46,178 bases of DNA from Lachnospiraceae bacterium. GTDB lineage: Bacteria; Bacillota; Clostridia; Lachnospirales; Lachnospiraceae. Each line of letters starts with the position of its first letter. The stretch's first letter is position 1. Shown here one piece after another: positions 9,178 to 17,370 of this stretch. The stretch is from assembly GCA_017934175.1 (NCBI GenBank), contig JAGBKB010000003.1, positions 1 to 46,178 of the forward strand. The letters are read 5' to 3'. The translations under genes were made by a program, and so were the position numbers. The notes under the pieces were generated by a model. The model was not told where the DNA came from, did no database searches, and saw only the letters and a program-made list of their open reading frames with translations.

Positions 9178-9202
9178 TTCTATTCACAATTTGTGAATAG
9201 AA
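9178..9202. promoter_or_regulatory. 25-bp perfect palindrome, operator site 1
   Basis: Two 12-base arms around one central T are exactly complementary. The core TTCACAATTTGTGAA recurs at 9280-9294. Two copies of a palindrome between the regulator gene and the early operon are typical of repressor operators. Confidence 0.65.
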
Positions 9203-9204
9203 AT

Positions 9205-9269
9205 AAGCCTTATTTTGTAAGCATTTTGAAAAAGGAAAAAACTCAATGCTTGTAAAATAAGGCTTTTTT
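9205..9269. terminator. long inverted repeat, terminator between the operators
   Basis: AAGCCTTATTTTGTAAGCATT (9205-9225) is complementary to 9245-9265 with two weak positions, around a 19-base A-rich loop, followed by TTTTTT. It would stop read-through into the early region. Confidence 0.8.
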
Positions 9270-9279
9270 ATTGACTTCA

Positions 9280-9294
9280 TTCACAATTTGTGAA
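9280..9294. promoter_or_regulatory. operator site 2
   Basis: TTCACAATTTGTGAA, identical to the core of operator 1, with centres 97 bp apart. TTGACT (9271-9276) just upstream could be a -35 box, but no convincing -10 sits at the right distance, so the exact promoter is unresolved. DNA looping between the sites is possible. Confidence 0.6.
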
Positions 9295-9351
9295 CAAGGA
9301 AAAGGATTATCATATGATAGAATACGGATAAATTTAATACTGCTTTTAGCT

Positions 9352-9468
9352 TAAGACATGTCAAAAAGCAGTAGAGAATGCATAGAACTTAAGGCACGAT
9401 TTAGTGTTTTTAAAGTTTTACATTTACTCTACTTTTTGCTTTTTCATGTCTTATTTTTTTGCATTCTC
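9352..9468 (+). promoter_or_regulatory. structured leader with alternative pairings, possible attenuator
   Basis: Nested stems: TAAGACATG (9352-9360) with CATGTCTTA (9445-9453); AAAAAGCA (9363-9370) with TGCTTTTT (9437-9444); GTAGAG (9371-9376) with CTCTAC (9427-9432); an inner stem AACTTAA/GGCAC with GTGTT/AAGTT (9386-9417). The outer stem is followed by a T-run (9454-9460), as in a terminator. GAGAATGCA (9374-9382) can instead pair with TGCATTCTC (9460-9468), which competes with the third stem. The whole lies between the operators and the sigma-like gene. Confidence 0.5.
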
Positions 9469-9498
9469 ACGAGATTTCAAAGTATCGAGGTGAGAATT

Positions 9499-10035
9499 AT
9501 GAAAAAGCAAAAAGGCGAAGTAACTAAGTATTTTAATCCGAGAAGACCCCACTACACTGATAAAGATGGGAACTATGTTTATACCTATCAGCAATTACAG
9601 GATGATGGTACATATGCTGATGTTAAAACAGTTATTGAGTTAACTGATGAAACAATAAATATTATTAGAGTTTTACAAGAGTCAGACCATGAGATTGATT
9701 TACAAGATATCTATGAAGATAGGCGAAGGGATAAATTTGTCACAATGGTTGATTCAAATAACGAAAACAACACTTCAAAAATTGACAATATACCTGATAA
9801 AAAGATGGATATTTATAAATTACTATTTGAAGATGATGAACACGAAGATAGTAAATATGATGATTTTATGGCAACTCTTACTGAAAATCAAAGAGATTTA
9901 ATTTATGACCATATAAATCTTGGTAAATCACTTGCTCAAATAAGTAAAGAGTCAAAAGGAAAGTTAACCCCTAAAGCTCTTGAACACAGGTGGCTTAAAA
10001 TCCGTGATTTAGCAAAGGAATTCTTCAGAAATTAA
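9499..10035 (+). CDS. phage sigma-70 region-4-like protein
   Basis: I choose ATG 9499 because a strong SD (GAGGTGAG, about 9487-9494) precedes it; an in-frame ATG at 9358 lies within the foldable leader and would add an implausible hydrophobic stretch. The 178-residue product begins MKKQKGEVTKYFNPRRPHYT and has an acidic centre. Its last 65 residues (LTENQRDLIYDHINLGKSLA, then QISKESKGKLTPKALEHRW) look like a sigma region 4 type helix-turn-helix. Small sigma-like proteins often open the early operon of Firmicutes phages. It probably directs polymerase to phage promoters or acts as an activator; region 2 is not evident, so it is not a full sigma factor. Confidence 0.6.
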   Translation: MKKQKGEVTKYFNPRRPHYTDKDGNYVYTYQQLQDDGTYADVKTVIELTDETINIIRVLQESDHEIDLQDIYEDRRRDKFVTMVDSNNENNTSKIDNIPDKKMDIYKLLFEDDEHEDSKYDDFMATLTENQRDLIYDHINLGKSLAQISKESKGKLTPKALEHRWLKIRDLAKEFFRN

Positions 10036-10078
10036 AAAGGGGGAATATTTTTCATAGTAGTAGAAGGAGGTAAGCCCA

Positions 10079-10492
10079 ATGGATAATCAAGATTTATTTA
10101 CACTTGCGGATGATTTAAGAGCCCTGAAACTTCGTAAAGAAGTGCTTGATAAAGAGACAAAAGATGTAAATGCAAAAATTGATGAAGTGGATGAGCAATT
10201 AACTTCAGCAATGACTGAGAAAGAGTTAGAGAAGTTCACTCATCAAGGAGCCACATTTTATTTAAAATCAAGACTCTTTGCTTCGCCAATTACTGGTAAG
10301 AAAGAAGCAATGATTGAAGCTCTAAAGTCATCAGGTAATGGTGCTCTTGTGGTAGAGCAGGTTAATGCAAATACTTTGTCATCATTCATTAAGGAGCAGA
10401 GGGAGTTAAATAATTGTGAAGATGTCCCAGAGTATTTGAAAGATATCGTTCAAACTTATGAAAAGGTATCTGTAGGAATTAGAAAATCATAG
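10079..10492 (+). CDS. phage early protein, N-terminal coiled coil
   Basis: The 137-residue product follows an SD (GGAGG, about 10066-10070). Residues 5-50 form a charged heptad-like helix (LADDLRALKLRKEVLDKETK) and the rest is mixed alpha/beta with THQGATFYLKSRLFASP. It sits directly before an SSB-like gene and the DNA polymerase, so it is probably a replication or recombination accessory. The architecture resembles Gp157-like or nuclease-inhibitor proteins of siphophages, but I cannot assign a family. Genes from 9499 to 16119 are closely packed and all on the plus strand, so they form one early operon. Confidence 0.6.
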   Translation: MDNQDLFTLADDLRALKLRKEVLDKETKDVNAKIDEVDEQLTSAMTEKELEKFTHQGATFYLKSRLFASPITGKKEAMIEALKSSGNGALVVEQVNANTLSSFIKEQRELNNCEDVPEYLKDIVQTYEKVSVGIRKS

Positions 10493-10513
10493 TATAAGGA
10501 GATTACAAATTTT

Positions 10514-11251
10514 ATGAGTAATGAAGTAAAAGCAACTGAAAACAAAACATTCGCTATTATAGCAAATAAGGATTTAATCAATGCATCTCTTACTGAAGAT
10601 GTGCAAGGATTAAATTTAACATTTCCAAAAGTTAAAGTGCCATCAGGTGGTGCTACAGCTTTTGAAATAGACACCGGAGATAGTGAGAATCCAGAGATGG
10701 TAAAAGAACTCCGATGTGTAATTATTGTAAATCAACCAGCATTTTCACTATTTAAGGAAGCATACAATGGCGAGTCAAGACTCCCTGACTGCTACAGTAG
10801 TGATGGTAAGATTGGTGTGGGAGATCCAGGTGGAGACTGTGCTAAGTGCCCATTTAATCAATTTGGACCAGACGGTACAAAGAGATGTAAAAACAAGAGA
10901 GCATTGTATCTTGTATTTGAGAATCAGTTATTCCCATCAGTGTTATTGCTACCAACTGGTTCTCTTCAAAACTTTACAAAGTATGCTCAGGCAAATCTTT
11001 TCAAGCAAAGAAAGTTGTCGCAGGTTGTGACTAAAATCACACTTAAGAAAGCAACTAACAAGACAGGTATTCCTTTTAGTCAAGCTGTATTCACCTTTGA
11101 GAGAATGCTATCAGATGATGAAAAGAAAAAATTCACAGGTCTATCTGACTTTGTAAAAGAGTATGCAAAATCACATGTTCCTCAATCACAAGCTGATGAT
11201 GATATTCCGTTTGTAGATACTGAAACTGGCGAAGTGATAAAACCATTATAA
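10514..11251 (+). CDS. putative single-stranded DNA-binding protein with zinc-binding cysteines
   Basis: This 245-residue product has a cysteine cluster at about residues 110-125 (GDCAKCPFNQFG followed by RCKNKRALYLVFE) that could bind zinc, then a beta-rich section (LFPSVLLLPTGSLQNFTKYA). Near the C-terminus is QADDDIPF, very like the acidic DDDIPF tip by which bacterial SSB recruits replication partners, although here 12 residues follow it. Position between the coiled-coil gene and the polymerase fits a phage SSB. The evidence is the tip, the cysteines and the context; no OB-fold can be seen directly from the sequence. An SD (AAGGAGA) is present. Confidence 0.6.
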   Translation: MSNEVKATENKTFAIIANKDLINASLTEDVQGLNLTFPKVKVPSGGATAFEIDTGDSENPEMVKELRCVIIVNQPAFSLFKEAYNGESRLPDCYSSDGKIGVGDPGGDCAKCPFNQFGPDGTKRCKNKRALYLVFENQLFPSVLLLPTGSLQNFTKYAQANLFKQRKLSQVVTKITLKKATNKTGIPFSQAVFTFERMLSDDEKKKFTGLSDFVKEYAKSHVPQSQADDDIPFVDTETGEVIKPL

Positions 11252-11301
11252 ATACTTGTGGGGGCTTTGAAACATAAGCCCCTATTTGTTTAAGGAGCAT
11301 T

Positions 11302-13221
11302 ATGAAAGATTATAAATTAGTAAATAAAATTGAAAATGTAAAAGAGTACATAGGAGACAGCAAAATCATAGCATTTGACTTTGAGACAGCACCTGATGAT
11401 GAGTATAGGAATAATACTGATGCTGCACTTGATTCTAATAGAGCACATATTGTAGGATGCTCTTTTTCTATTAAGGAAGATACAGGTATTTATATTCCCG
11501 TAGCACACAAAGAAGGTACAAATATTAACTACATAGACTTCTTAAATTTTTTAATAGAGTTTTTAACAAATAACTCAATTATTAAAATAGCACATAATTT
11601 AGCATTTGAATCATCATTTGCTTATGCACTTGGCATTGTGATAAAAGAGAAAACCTATGACACGATGGCAGCGGCACAGCTTACGATGAAGGGTGATTAT
11701 GGTTTTAGAAATTTAGCTGATTCAGGACTTAAAAAACTTGCTAAAGAATTATTAAATGAAGATGTAACGACATTTGATCAGGTAACTCAGGGCAAGTTTT
11801 TTGATGAGCTGCATCCAAGAGAGAATATGTATGCAGTAGCATACGGTGCTGCAGATAGTGACTATGCTTTGAAGCTTTATCATTTATTTAATCATTGGTT
11901 TGACAAGTGGCTACCAAAACATAGATGGATAGTTGAGAATATAGAATCTCAAATATCTGTGTATCTTGGAATGATGAAGCATAATGGCATACCACTTGAT
12001 ATTGAATTAATGAGAAAAAGACAGGAAGAAACTGATGATGAGATGGCACAACTGAAAAAAGACATATCATTTATTATTGGGGATGTTGATATAGGTGCAA
12101 ATGCTTCAACTTTAGCATTTAAGAGATATCTTTACAACGACTTAAAACTACCTGTATTAAAAACTACTGAAAAGGACTCGGCAGCCGCTGATGATATGAC
12201 ACTGGTTTTATTAAAAGAATATTGCGAAAAAGAAAGACCAGATCTTGTTAAATTATTTACACTAATACAGGAATATAGAAAACTTGGGAAAATAAAGTCA
12301 ACATACATCTCAGGATATCTTCGATACTTAAATAAAAAAACTAACAGGATTCATCCTAATATTCTTAGCTTATCAACTGAAACATCAAGAATGTCCTGCT
12401 CTATGCCAAACTGTCAGAATATGCCAAGAAAAGGTAATGACCCTATAGGTGTAAGAAACTTTATAAAAGCACCTGATGGATTTAGCATTTTGTCGCTTGA
12501 TTTTTCACAAATAGAGCTTAGAGTTCTTGCATTTTATAGTCAAGATAAGAATATGGTTAACACCTATAACAATGATGGTGACATTCATGCAATGACAACT
12601 GCTGTAATTTACAACACAACTTATGAAGAAGCAAAAAATAAAGATGATCCTAACTACAAAGAGCATAGGTCAATTGCTAAAAACACAAACTTTGGTATGG
12701 CTTACTCTATATTCCCAAAAGGACTACAAAAAACTTTGAAGTTTAAGGCAGGGATTAATAAAACAGTAGAAGAGTGCGAAAATATACTATCAAATTTAAA
12801 AGCAGGATATCCTCAAATGGTAAGTTGGCAAAACAATGAAAAAAGAAAAGCTCATAAATATTGTTATTCAGAGACATGGTTCGGATATCGAAGATATTTA
12901 AAAGGCATAAATTCTAATGAGTGGGGTATTAAGTCATTTGCTGAAAGGTGTGCATTAAACACACCTATTCAAGGCACTGCTTCGCAAATATTAAAACTTG
13001 CTTGTGTTAGGATTTTACAAAATATGCCTGATTACATAAAACCTATATTACAAATTCACGATGAATTAGTTTTCATAGTTCCAAATGACAAAGTAAAAAA
13101 GTCAGTAAAGTTCATAAAACAAATGATGGAAGTAAAACCGTTTGATGAATTTAATGTCCCATTAATTGCAGAAGCGGAGTATGGCCCAACATTTGGAACT
13201 ATGAAGGAAATGGAGGAATAA
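11302..13221 (+). CDS. family A DNA polymerase with 3'-5' exonuclease
   Basis: At 639 residues this is a phage-sized PolA lacking the 5'-3' exonuclease domain. The N-terminal proofreading exonuclease shows AFDFETAPDD (Exo I, D and E ligands), AHNLAFESS (Exo II) and YGAADSDYAL (Exo III). Polymerase motif A is LSLDFSQIELRVL (about residue 397), motif B KNTNFGMAY (about 459-467) and motif C QIHDELVF (about 584). It should be the replicative polymerase of the phage. The gene overlaps the next by one base (TAATG), implying translational coupling, and is preceded by a short hairpin-like stretch (GGGGGCTTTGAAACATAAGCCCC, split as arms GGGGGCTT and AAGCCCC) at about 11260-11284. Confidence 0.95.
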   Translation: MKDYKLVNKIENVKEYIGDSKIIAFDFETAPDDEYRNNTDAALDSNRAHIVGCSFSIKEDTGIYIPVAHKEGTNINYIDFLNFLIEFLTNNSIIKIAHNLAFESSFAYALGIVIKEKTYDTMAAAQLTMKGDYGFRNLADSGLKKLAKELLNEDVTTFDQVTQGKFFDELHPRENMYAVAYGAADSDYALKLYHLFNHWFDKWLPKHRWIVENIESQISVYLGMMKHNGIPLDIELMRKRQEETDDEMAQLKKDISFIIGDVDIGANASTLAFKRYLYNDLKLPVLKTTEKDSAAADDMTLVLLKEYCEKERPDLVKLFTLIQEYRKLGKIKSTYISGYLRYLNKKTNRIHPNILSLSTETSRMSCSMPNCQNMPRKGNDPIGVRNFIKAPDGFSILSLDFSQIELRVLAFYSQDKNMVNTYNNDGDIHAMTTAVIYNTTYEEAKNKDDPNYKEHRSIAKNTNFGMAYSIFPKGLQKTLKFKAGINKTVEECENILSNLKAGYPQMVSWQNNEKRKAHKYCYSETWFGYRRYLKGINSNEWGIKSFAERCALNTPIQGTASQILKLACVRILQNMPDYIKPILQIHDELVFIVPNDKVKKSVKFIKQMMEVKPFDEFNVPLIAEAEYGPTFGTMKEMEE

Positions 13222-13667
13222 TGGACAATTTAGTTATTGGTATTTGTGTAAGAAAATGTGAGTGCTTTAATAAGAATTATAACACTCGCAAAACTGCAAC
13301 AAATAAAACATTAGAGAAAGTATATGTTGTATCAAGACTTAAGGGTGACATCAAAAACAATATCGAACTCGCTAAAAAGTACTGCAGATTTGTGGATAGC
13401 ATTGGCAAGATGCCTGTAGCATCGCACATTATGTATCCTGCTATGGGATTTGATGATACAAATCCGTTTGAAAGAGAGAAGTGTAGGATTTATGGTCTTG
13501 AACTTCTAAAACTTTGTGATTCAGTATATTGTTTTATTAAGGATGATGTAATAAGCACTGGTATGAGAGAAGAAATAAGAGTAGCAAGAGAGCTAAACAT
13601 TCCAATAAAGTATTTTAGAGTGTTGGAGGGTGGTTATTATGAATGTACAGGCTACCTCTATAATTAA
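13221..13667 (+). CDS. nucleoside 2-deoxyribosyltransferase-like protein (DUF4406/DUF7768 type)
   Basis: This 148-residue protein has a Rossmann-like start to its core, KVYVVSRLKGDIKNNIELAK, followed by PVASHIMYPAMGFDD and a late SVYCFIKDDVISTGMREEI, the pattern of phage DUF4406/DUF7768 proteins related to nucleoside deoxyribosyltransferases. These are commonly found in phage replication modules and may act in nucleotide salvage, but the biochemical role is not established. The ATG overlaps the polymerase stop by one base, and the downstream primase starts inside this gene, so all three are coupled. Confidence 0.65.
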   Translation: MDNLVIGICVRKCECFNKNYNTRKTATNKTLEKVYVVSRLKGDIKNNIELAKKYCRFVDSIGKMPVASHIMYPAMGFDDTNPFEREKCRIYGLELLKLCDSVYCFIKDDVISTGMREEIRVARELNIPIKYFRVLEGGYYECTGYLYN

Positions 13668-16119
13668 TGCCCTATTTAACCCTGAAGAAATTGTAAATCT
13701 TAGAGTATTTGCTGACAAAAAGGATGATACATTTAAAGGATTAAAACTTCATATTGAGGTTGCAAAGTTTCAAACAATAGAAGAAGAACTTATAAAACAC
13801 AACGAAGCAGGACGGGGTATCTTTTATGTAGTAAACTATGGTGGTGACACAGATGCAGAGATTAAAAGAATCAATGCTGTGTTTATGGAGTGCGATACTT
13901 TATCATTTGATGAGCAGATGAAGTTAATTGATGACTTCCCTTTAAAGCCGTCAATGATAATAAAAACTAAAAAGTCACTACATACTTACTGGTTTGTAAA
14001 AGACATAGAGGTAAAGGAATTTAGACCAATACAAAAAGCATTAATAAAACACTTTAACTCTGATCCTGCTTGTGTAAATGAATCAAGAGTTTTAAGGTTA
14101 CCTAATTTTTATCATATGAAGCAAGAACCTGTGATGGTTGAGTGCATACTTTTTCATCCTGAGTTTAAATATACAAAAGAACAATTTGTAAAAGTTCTAC
14201 CGATAGAATTTGATGAGACACCTGTGGAAACAAAAAAAGGCTCATCAAAGGGTCTTGATATAGTGAGGCATGAGTGTGAGTTTGTTAAATACTGCGAAAC
14301 AAATGCTAAGACTCTATCAGAGCACGACTGGTATGCAATGATTTCTAACCTTGCTCCATTTGACAAAGGAGTAGAGCTCATACATAAATTGTCTGCACCA
14401 TATCCTAATTACAATTACAATAACACACAAAAGAAAATAAATCATTTCTTGGAGTCAGGCACTAAGCCTATTACTTGCAAAACTGTATGTGAAAAAGGTT
14501 ATAAGTGTAGCAGATATGGAACTTGCACTTGCAAATCACCTGCAGGCCTTGCATATAGACCTATGACAGCTGAGGGGCTTAGTTCCGTTATTGATGAGAT
14601 ACAAATTACAAATGATGTATTTAAGGATATCAATGCTTGTACGAACTTTATAAAAAACTACCTTTACAATCAAGATATCTCGCTTGCTGAAACTATAATA
14701 AATCATACTCTAAAAGAAAAGTTTAAGTTTAAGCAAACGGAAATAAAACCGCTTCTTACATTATTAAGAGACACAGTTAAAAAGTATCAGAGTAGCAGTG
14801 AAGCAAGAAACAATGAATCAAATAATCTACCCACTTGGTACAGCATAACAAAAACAGGATACAAGTTTATGCCGTTTATACTCGCCAAGCACTTAGAAAA
14901 AGAAGTAAATGTGTTTTATGCTGCCGAGCAACATTATTTTTATGAAAATGGAGTATATCGCTCTATTGATGAGCTTGAAGTGCAAAAAATGGTGCAGGAT
15001 AAACTACTTGATACAGAAGCAAAAATGAATCATATCACAGATACAGAGCATCAATGGAGGATGAGAGTGAGAAAAGATATGAGAGAGTTAAACTCTAATC
15101 CGTTTTTAATTAATGTTAAAAATGGTCTTTATAATGTGCTGGAAGATAAACTTGAAGAACATACACCTGATTGTATATCTACAGTGCAACTTAATGTAAA
15201 CTATGATAAAACATCAGACTGTCCTTTGTTTAAGAAGTTTTTAAATGATGCGATGGAAGGGGACACAGAACAAGTTAATCTTATTCAAGAGATTTTAGGA
15301 TACTTGCTGATACCAGTAAACTTCGTTCAAAAAGCATTCGTAATAACAGGTGTAGCTCAAGCTGGGAAGTCATTACTTCTTCGTGTGATAAATGAGATAT
15401 TACTTGGTAAACAAAATGTCTCAAATATCCCGTGGCAGAACTTGGGAGATAGATTTAAAACAGCAGAACTTTATGGGAAACTTGCTAACATATTCTCGGA
15501 CTTACCTACCAAGAATATAGATGACACAGGATTTTTTAAATCTCTTGTAGGAGAGGACTTTATGACGGTGGAAAAGAAAAACAAGAATCCGTTCTCGTTT
15601 CAATCGTATGCAAGATTACTATTTTCTTGTAATGTGATACCAAAGAACTATGCCGATAAGAGTGAGGGTTTTTATAGAAGGCTCTGTATTATTAGGTTTA
15701 ATAGGCCTGTGCCAAATGATGAAAAAGATCCAAATTTAATAGTTAAGTTTCAAACAGAAGCAGATGGTATTTTTCTCTTTGCACTTGATGGTCTTAAAAG
15801 GCTTATTAAAAATAACTATGTCTTGTCAGAAACTGAAAAAAATAGACTTGAAGTAGAAAAGTATCGTGAGGACTCGGATTCTATGCTCGCATACATTAAG
15901 GAATGCTGTGACTTTGGGGCAGAGTACGAGGTTGGCTCCACTGATTTGTATAACTCATATAAGAATTTTTGTGATGAGTGTAATTTGAAACCATACTCAC
16001 ATAGGACTTTTATTACAAATCTCAAATTAGTAGACGCTTCTATTACATCCGGTAAGGATAGCGTCTGTAAGAGACGAGTGCTAAAAGGCTTGAAAATAAA
16101 GGATGATTTGGACTTTTGA
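13639..16119 (+). CDS. primase-helicase (RepB-like primase plus D5-type SF3/AAA helicase)
   Basis: I choose ATG 13639 (826 residues) because GGAGGG (13625-13630) is ideally spaced; GTG 13630 overlaps that SD. Residues 1-180 resemble RepB-type or prim-pol-like primase domains (INAVFMECDTLSFDEQ, IIKTKKSLHTYWFVKD, RVLRLPNFYH). A cysteine cluster at about 280-300 (CKTVCEKGYKCSRYGTCTC) may bind zinc. The C-terminal half carries the D5_N region and a helicase ATPase: Walker A ITGVAQAGKSLLL (about 570), Walker B-like LANIFSDLP and sensor LLFSCNVIPKN. It should unwind and prime the phage origin. Iteron-like repeats begin in its last codons and continue downstream. Confidence 0.88.
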   Translation: MNVQATSIINALFNPEEIVNLRVFADKKDDTFKGLKLHIEVAKFQTIEEELIKHNEAGRGIFYVVNYGGDTDAEIKRINAVFMECDTLSFDEQMKLIDDFPLKPSMIIKTKKSLHTYWFVKDIEVKEFRPIQKALIKHFNSDPACVNESRVLRLPNFYHMKQEPVMVECILFHPEFKYTKEQFVKVLPIEFDETPVETKKGSSKGLDIVRHECEFVKYCETNAKTLSEHDWYAMISNLAPFDKGVELIHKLSAPYPNYNYNNTQKKINHFLESGTKPITCKTVCEKGYKCSRYGTCTCKSPAGLAYRPMTAEGLSSVIDEIQITNDVFKDINACTNFIKNYLYNQDISLAETIINHTLKEKFKFKQTEIKPLLTLLRDTVKKYQSSSEARNNESNNLPTWYSITKTGYKFMPFILAKHLEKEVNVFYAAEQHYFYENGVYRSIDELEVQKMVQDKLLDTEAKMNHITDTEHQWRMRVRKDMRELNSNPFLINVKNGLYNVLEDKLEEHTPDCISTVQLNVNYDKTSDCPLFKKFLNDAMEGDTEQVNLIQEILGYLLIPVNFVQKAFVITGVAQAGKSLLLRVINEILLGKQNVSNIPWQNLGDRFKTAELYGKLANIFSDLPTKNIDDTGFFKSLVGEDFMTVEKKNKNPFSFQSYARLLFSCNVIPKNYADKSEGFYRRLCIIRFNRPVPNDEKDPNLIVKFQTEADGIFLFALDGLKRLIKNNYVLSETEKNRLEVEKYREDSDSMLAYIKECCDFGAEYEVGSTDLYNSYKNFCDECNLKPYSHRTFITNLKLVDASITSGKDSVCKRRVLKGLKIKDDLDF

Positions 16120-16127
16120 TGTTGTTT

Positions 16128-16298
16128 ATAGACGCATTCCGCAATAGACGCTTATATTGCACTCTTTTTATATATTAAAAAAATACCAATGCATAAAATT
16201 TTTATAAAATTTTCACTGTAATATATGTGTCTTGGTGTCTATAGCGTCTATACTCAATAAAATCAAGGTTTTTTATAGACGCTTCTAACTCAAAGCGT
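16128..16298. repeat. iteron-like TAGACGCT cluster, candidate replication origin
   Basis: ATAGACGC occurs at 16128-16135, 16144-16152 and 16275-16283 and inverted (AGCGTCTAT) at 16243-16251, with degenerate copies nearby (GTGTCTAT, AAGCGTCC) and TAGACGC at 16031-16037 inside the primase gene. An AT-rich stretch (16160-16225) separates them. Clustered iterons and an AT-rich block directly after a primase-helicase gene suggest an origin or initiator-binding region. Confidence 0.5.
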
Positions 16299-16315
16299 CC
16301 TTAAAAAGGAGCGAT

Positions 16316-16594
16316 ATGAAAGAAAAAACCATAGAGAATAAGATAAAAACATATTTAAAAACCATTGATGGTTTGTATTTTTTTAAAGAACACGGCGGTT
16401 TATATGGAACAGCAGGTGTGCCTGATATCATTTGTTGCTACAAAGGGTTGTTTATAGCATTTGAAGTAAAGGCAGAAAGTGGCAAAGCTACAGCACTACA
16501 AGATGCAACCATAAAAAGAATAAGAAAAGCTGGTGGTATTGCAGAAGTCGTGAGAAGTGTAGAAGAAGTAAAAAGAATTATAGAATCAAAGTAA
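16316..16594 (+). CDS. VRR-NUC domain nuclease
   Basis: The 92-residue protein is almost entirely one VRR-NUC domain of the PD-(D/E)xK superfamily. The core reads GTAGVPDIICCYKG (PD) then FIAFEVKAESGKAT (ExK), with Q in LQDATIKRI and a terminal helix. Stand-alone VRR-NUC proteins are standard in Firmicutes phage replication modules and probably process branched or replicated DNA before packaging. An SD (AAAGGAG) precedes the ATG. Length and motifs match the family well. Confidence 0.88.
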   Translation: MKEKTIENKIKTYLKTIDGLYFFKEHGGLYGTAGVPDIICCYKGLFIAFEVKAESGKATALQDATIKRIRKAGGIAEVVRSVEEVKRIIESK

Positions 16595-16658
16595 AAGGAA
16601 ACGAAGTCTTCAAAGTAAAAAGGTCTCATTAAAAATATAAATTTTAAGGAGGTCTTTG

Positions 16659-17102
16659 ATGACTAATAAGCAATATGAAGTAAAGGAGTATTTATCAAGC
16701 TTACGATTTGCAGAAAAAATGATAAAGATTAAACTTGAAAAAATTGAAGAGACACGAGAATTAGGACTAAGAGTTAATTGTGTTTTAAGACCTGATAAAG
16801 TTCAAGGTGGTCGTAGAGTTAACATAGTTGAAGAAACAGCCCTAAAAGTTGTAGAACTAATAAATCAGTTAGAAAAGCAAGTCGATGAGTATAGAGATCT
16901 TCAGAAAAATGTAATTAGCTTAATAAATTGTGTTACTGATGATACTCAAAGAAAAGTATTGGAATTAAGATATATCCATTTTATGAAATGGGAAAAAATA
17001 ATAAATATAGTGAACTATGCGGAACAGCATATACATAGATTACATAATAAAGGGCTTGATTTCATTAGTGAGAGTGCATTATATAAAAAAATAAGAAGTT
17101 AG
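16659..17102 (+). CDS. RinA/ArpU-like late transcription regulator (sigma region-4-like)
   Basis: I choose ATG 16659, eight bases after a strong AAGGAGG; the in-frame TTG just before it is unlikely. The 147-residue product has an N-terminal helical part (KEYLSSLRFAEKMIKIKLEK), a central ALKVVELINQLEKQVDEY helix and a C-terminal sigma-like helix-turn-helix (RKVLELRYIHFMKWEKIINI). This matches the DUF1492/ArpU/RinA group that switches on late genes of Gram-positive phages and normally lies, as here, between the replication and packaging modules. It is likely to act at the start of the late region. Confidence 0.65.
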   Translation: MTNKQYEVKEYLSSLRFAEKMIKIKLEKIEETRELGLRVNCVLRPDKVQGGRRVNIVEETALKVVELINQLEKQVDEYRDLQKNVISLINCVTDDTQRKVLELRYIHFMKWEKIINIVNYAEQHIHRLHNKGLDFISESALYKKIRS

Positions 17103-17163
17103 TAAATGTTAGTATAAAATGTGCTATAATGCTATCGTGAAAATTTGTAAGTTCACATTAAAG

Positions 17164-17202
17164 AACACTCAAAGTCATGCAGCGACTTACGAGTGTTTTT
17201 TA
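17164..17202 (+). terminator. terminator ahead of the tRNA gene
   Basis: AACACTC...GAGTGTT with an inner AGTC/GACT pair, followed by TTTTTTATTTT. An upstream GTGAA...TTCAC hairpin and GTAAGT/ACTTAC complementarity could give alternative folds. Confidence 0.65.
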
Positions 17203-17206
17203 TTTT

Positions 17207-17278
17207 GGCGGAGTAGAGTAATGGTAACTCATCGGTTTCATAAGCCGAGCAATGTTGGTTCAAATCCAATCTCCGCAA
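17207..17278 (+). tRNA. tRNA with CAU anticodon (Met-type; Ile2 not excluded)
   Basis: A full cloverleaf can be drawn: acceptor GGCGGAG with CTCCGCA, D stem GAGT/ACTC, anticodon stem TCGGT/GCCGA with loop TTCATAA (CAU at 17239-17241), a 5-base variable loop and T stem GTTGG/CCAAT with loop TTCAAAT. The first acceptor pair is G1-A72, a mismatch. CCA is not encoded. A bacterial initiator also has an open 1-72 pair, but the three G-C pairs expected in the initiator anticodon stem are missing, so it is probably an elongator or a lysidine-modified Ile tRNA. Confidence 0.85.
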
Positions 17279-17280
17279 TT

Positions 17281-17348
17281 CTCTCCTGACTACTTAGGAG
17301 AGATACCTTCCTTTGGCTCTCAAGCAGAGATGCTTGGGGGCTTTTATT
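17281..17348 (+). terminator. hairpin and terminator after the tRNA
   Basis: CTCTCCT (17281-17287) pairs with AGGAGAG (17296-17302). A second stem, GCTCTCAAGC (17316-17325) with GCTTGGGGGC (17332-17341), leads into TTTTATTTT. Confidence 0.65.
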
Positions 17349-17370
17349 TTATAAAGATGAGGTGAATGTT

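Noticed and set aside
9358-9498. Upstream ATG for the sigma-like gene
   Set aside because: It would translate the foldable leader into a hydrophobic segment and has no SD; ATG 9499 has an excellent one.
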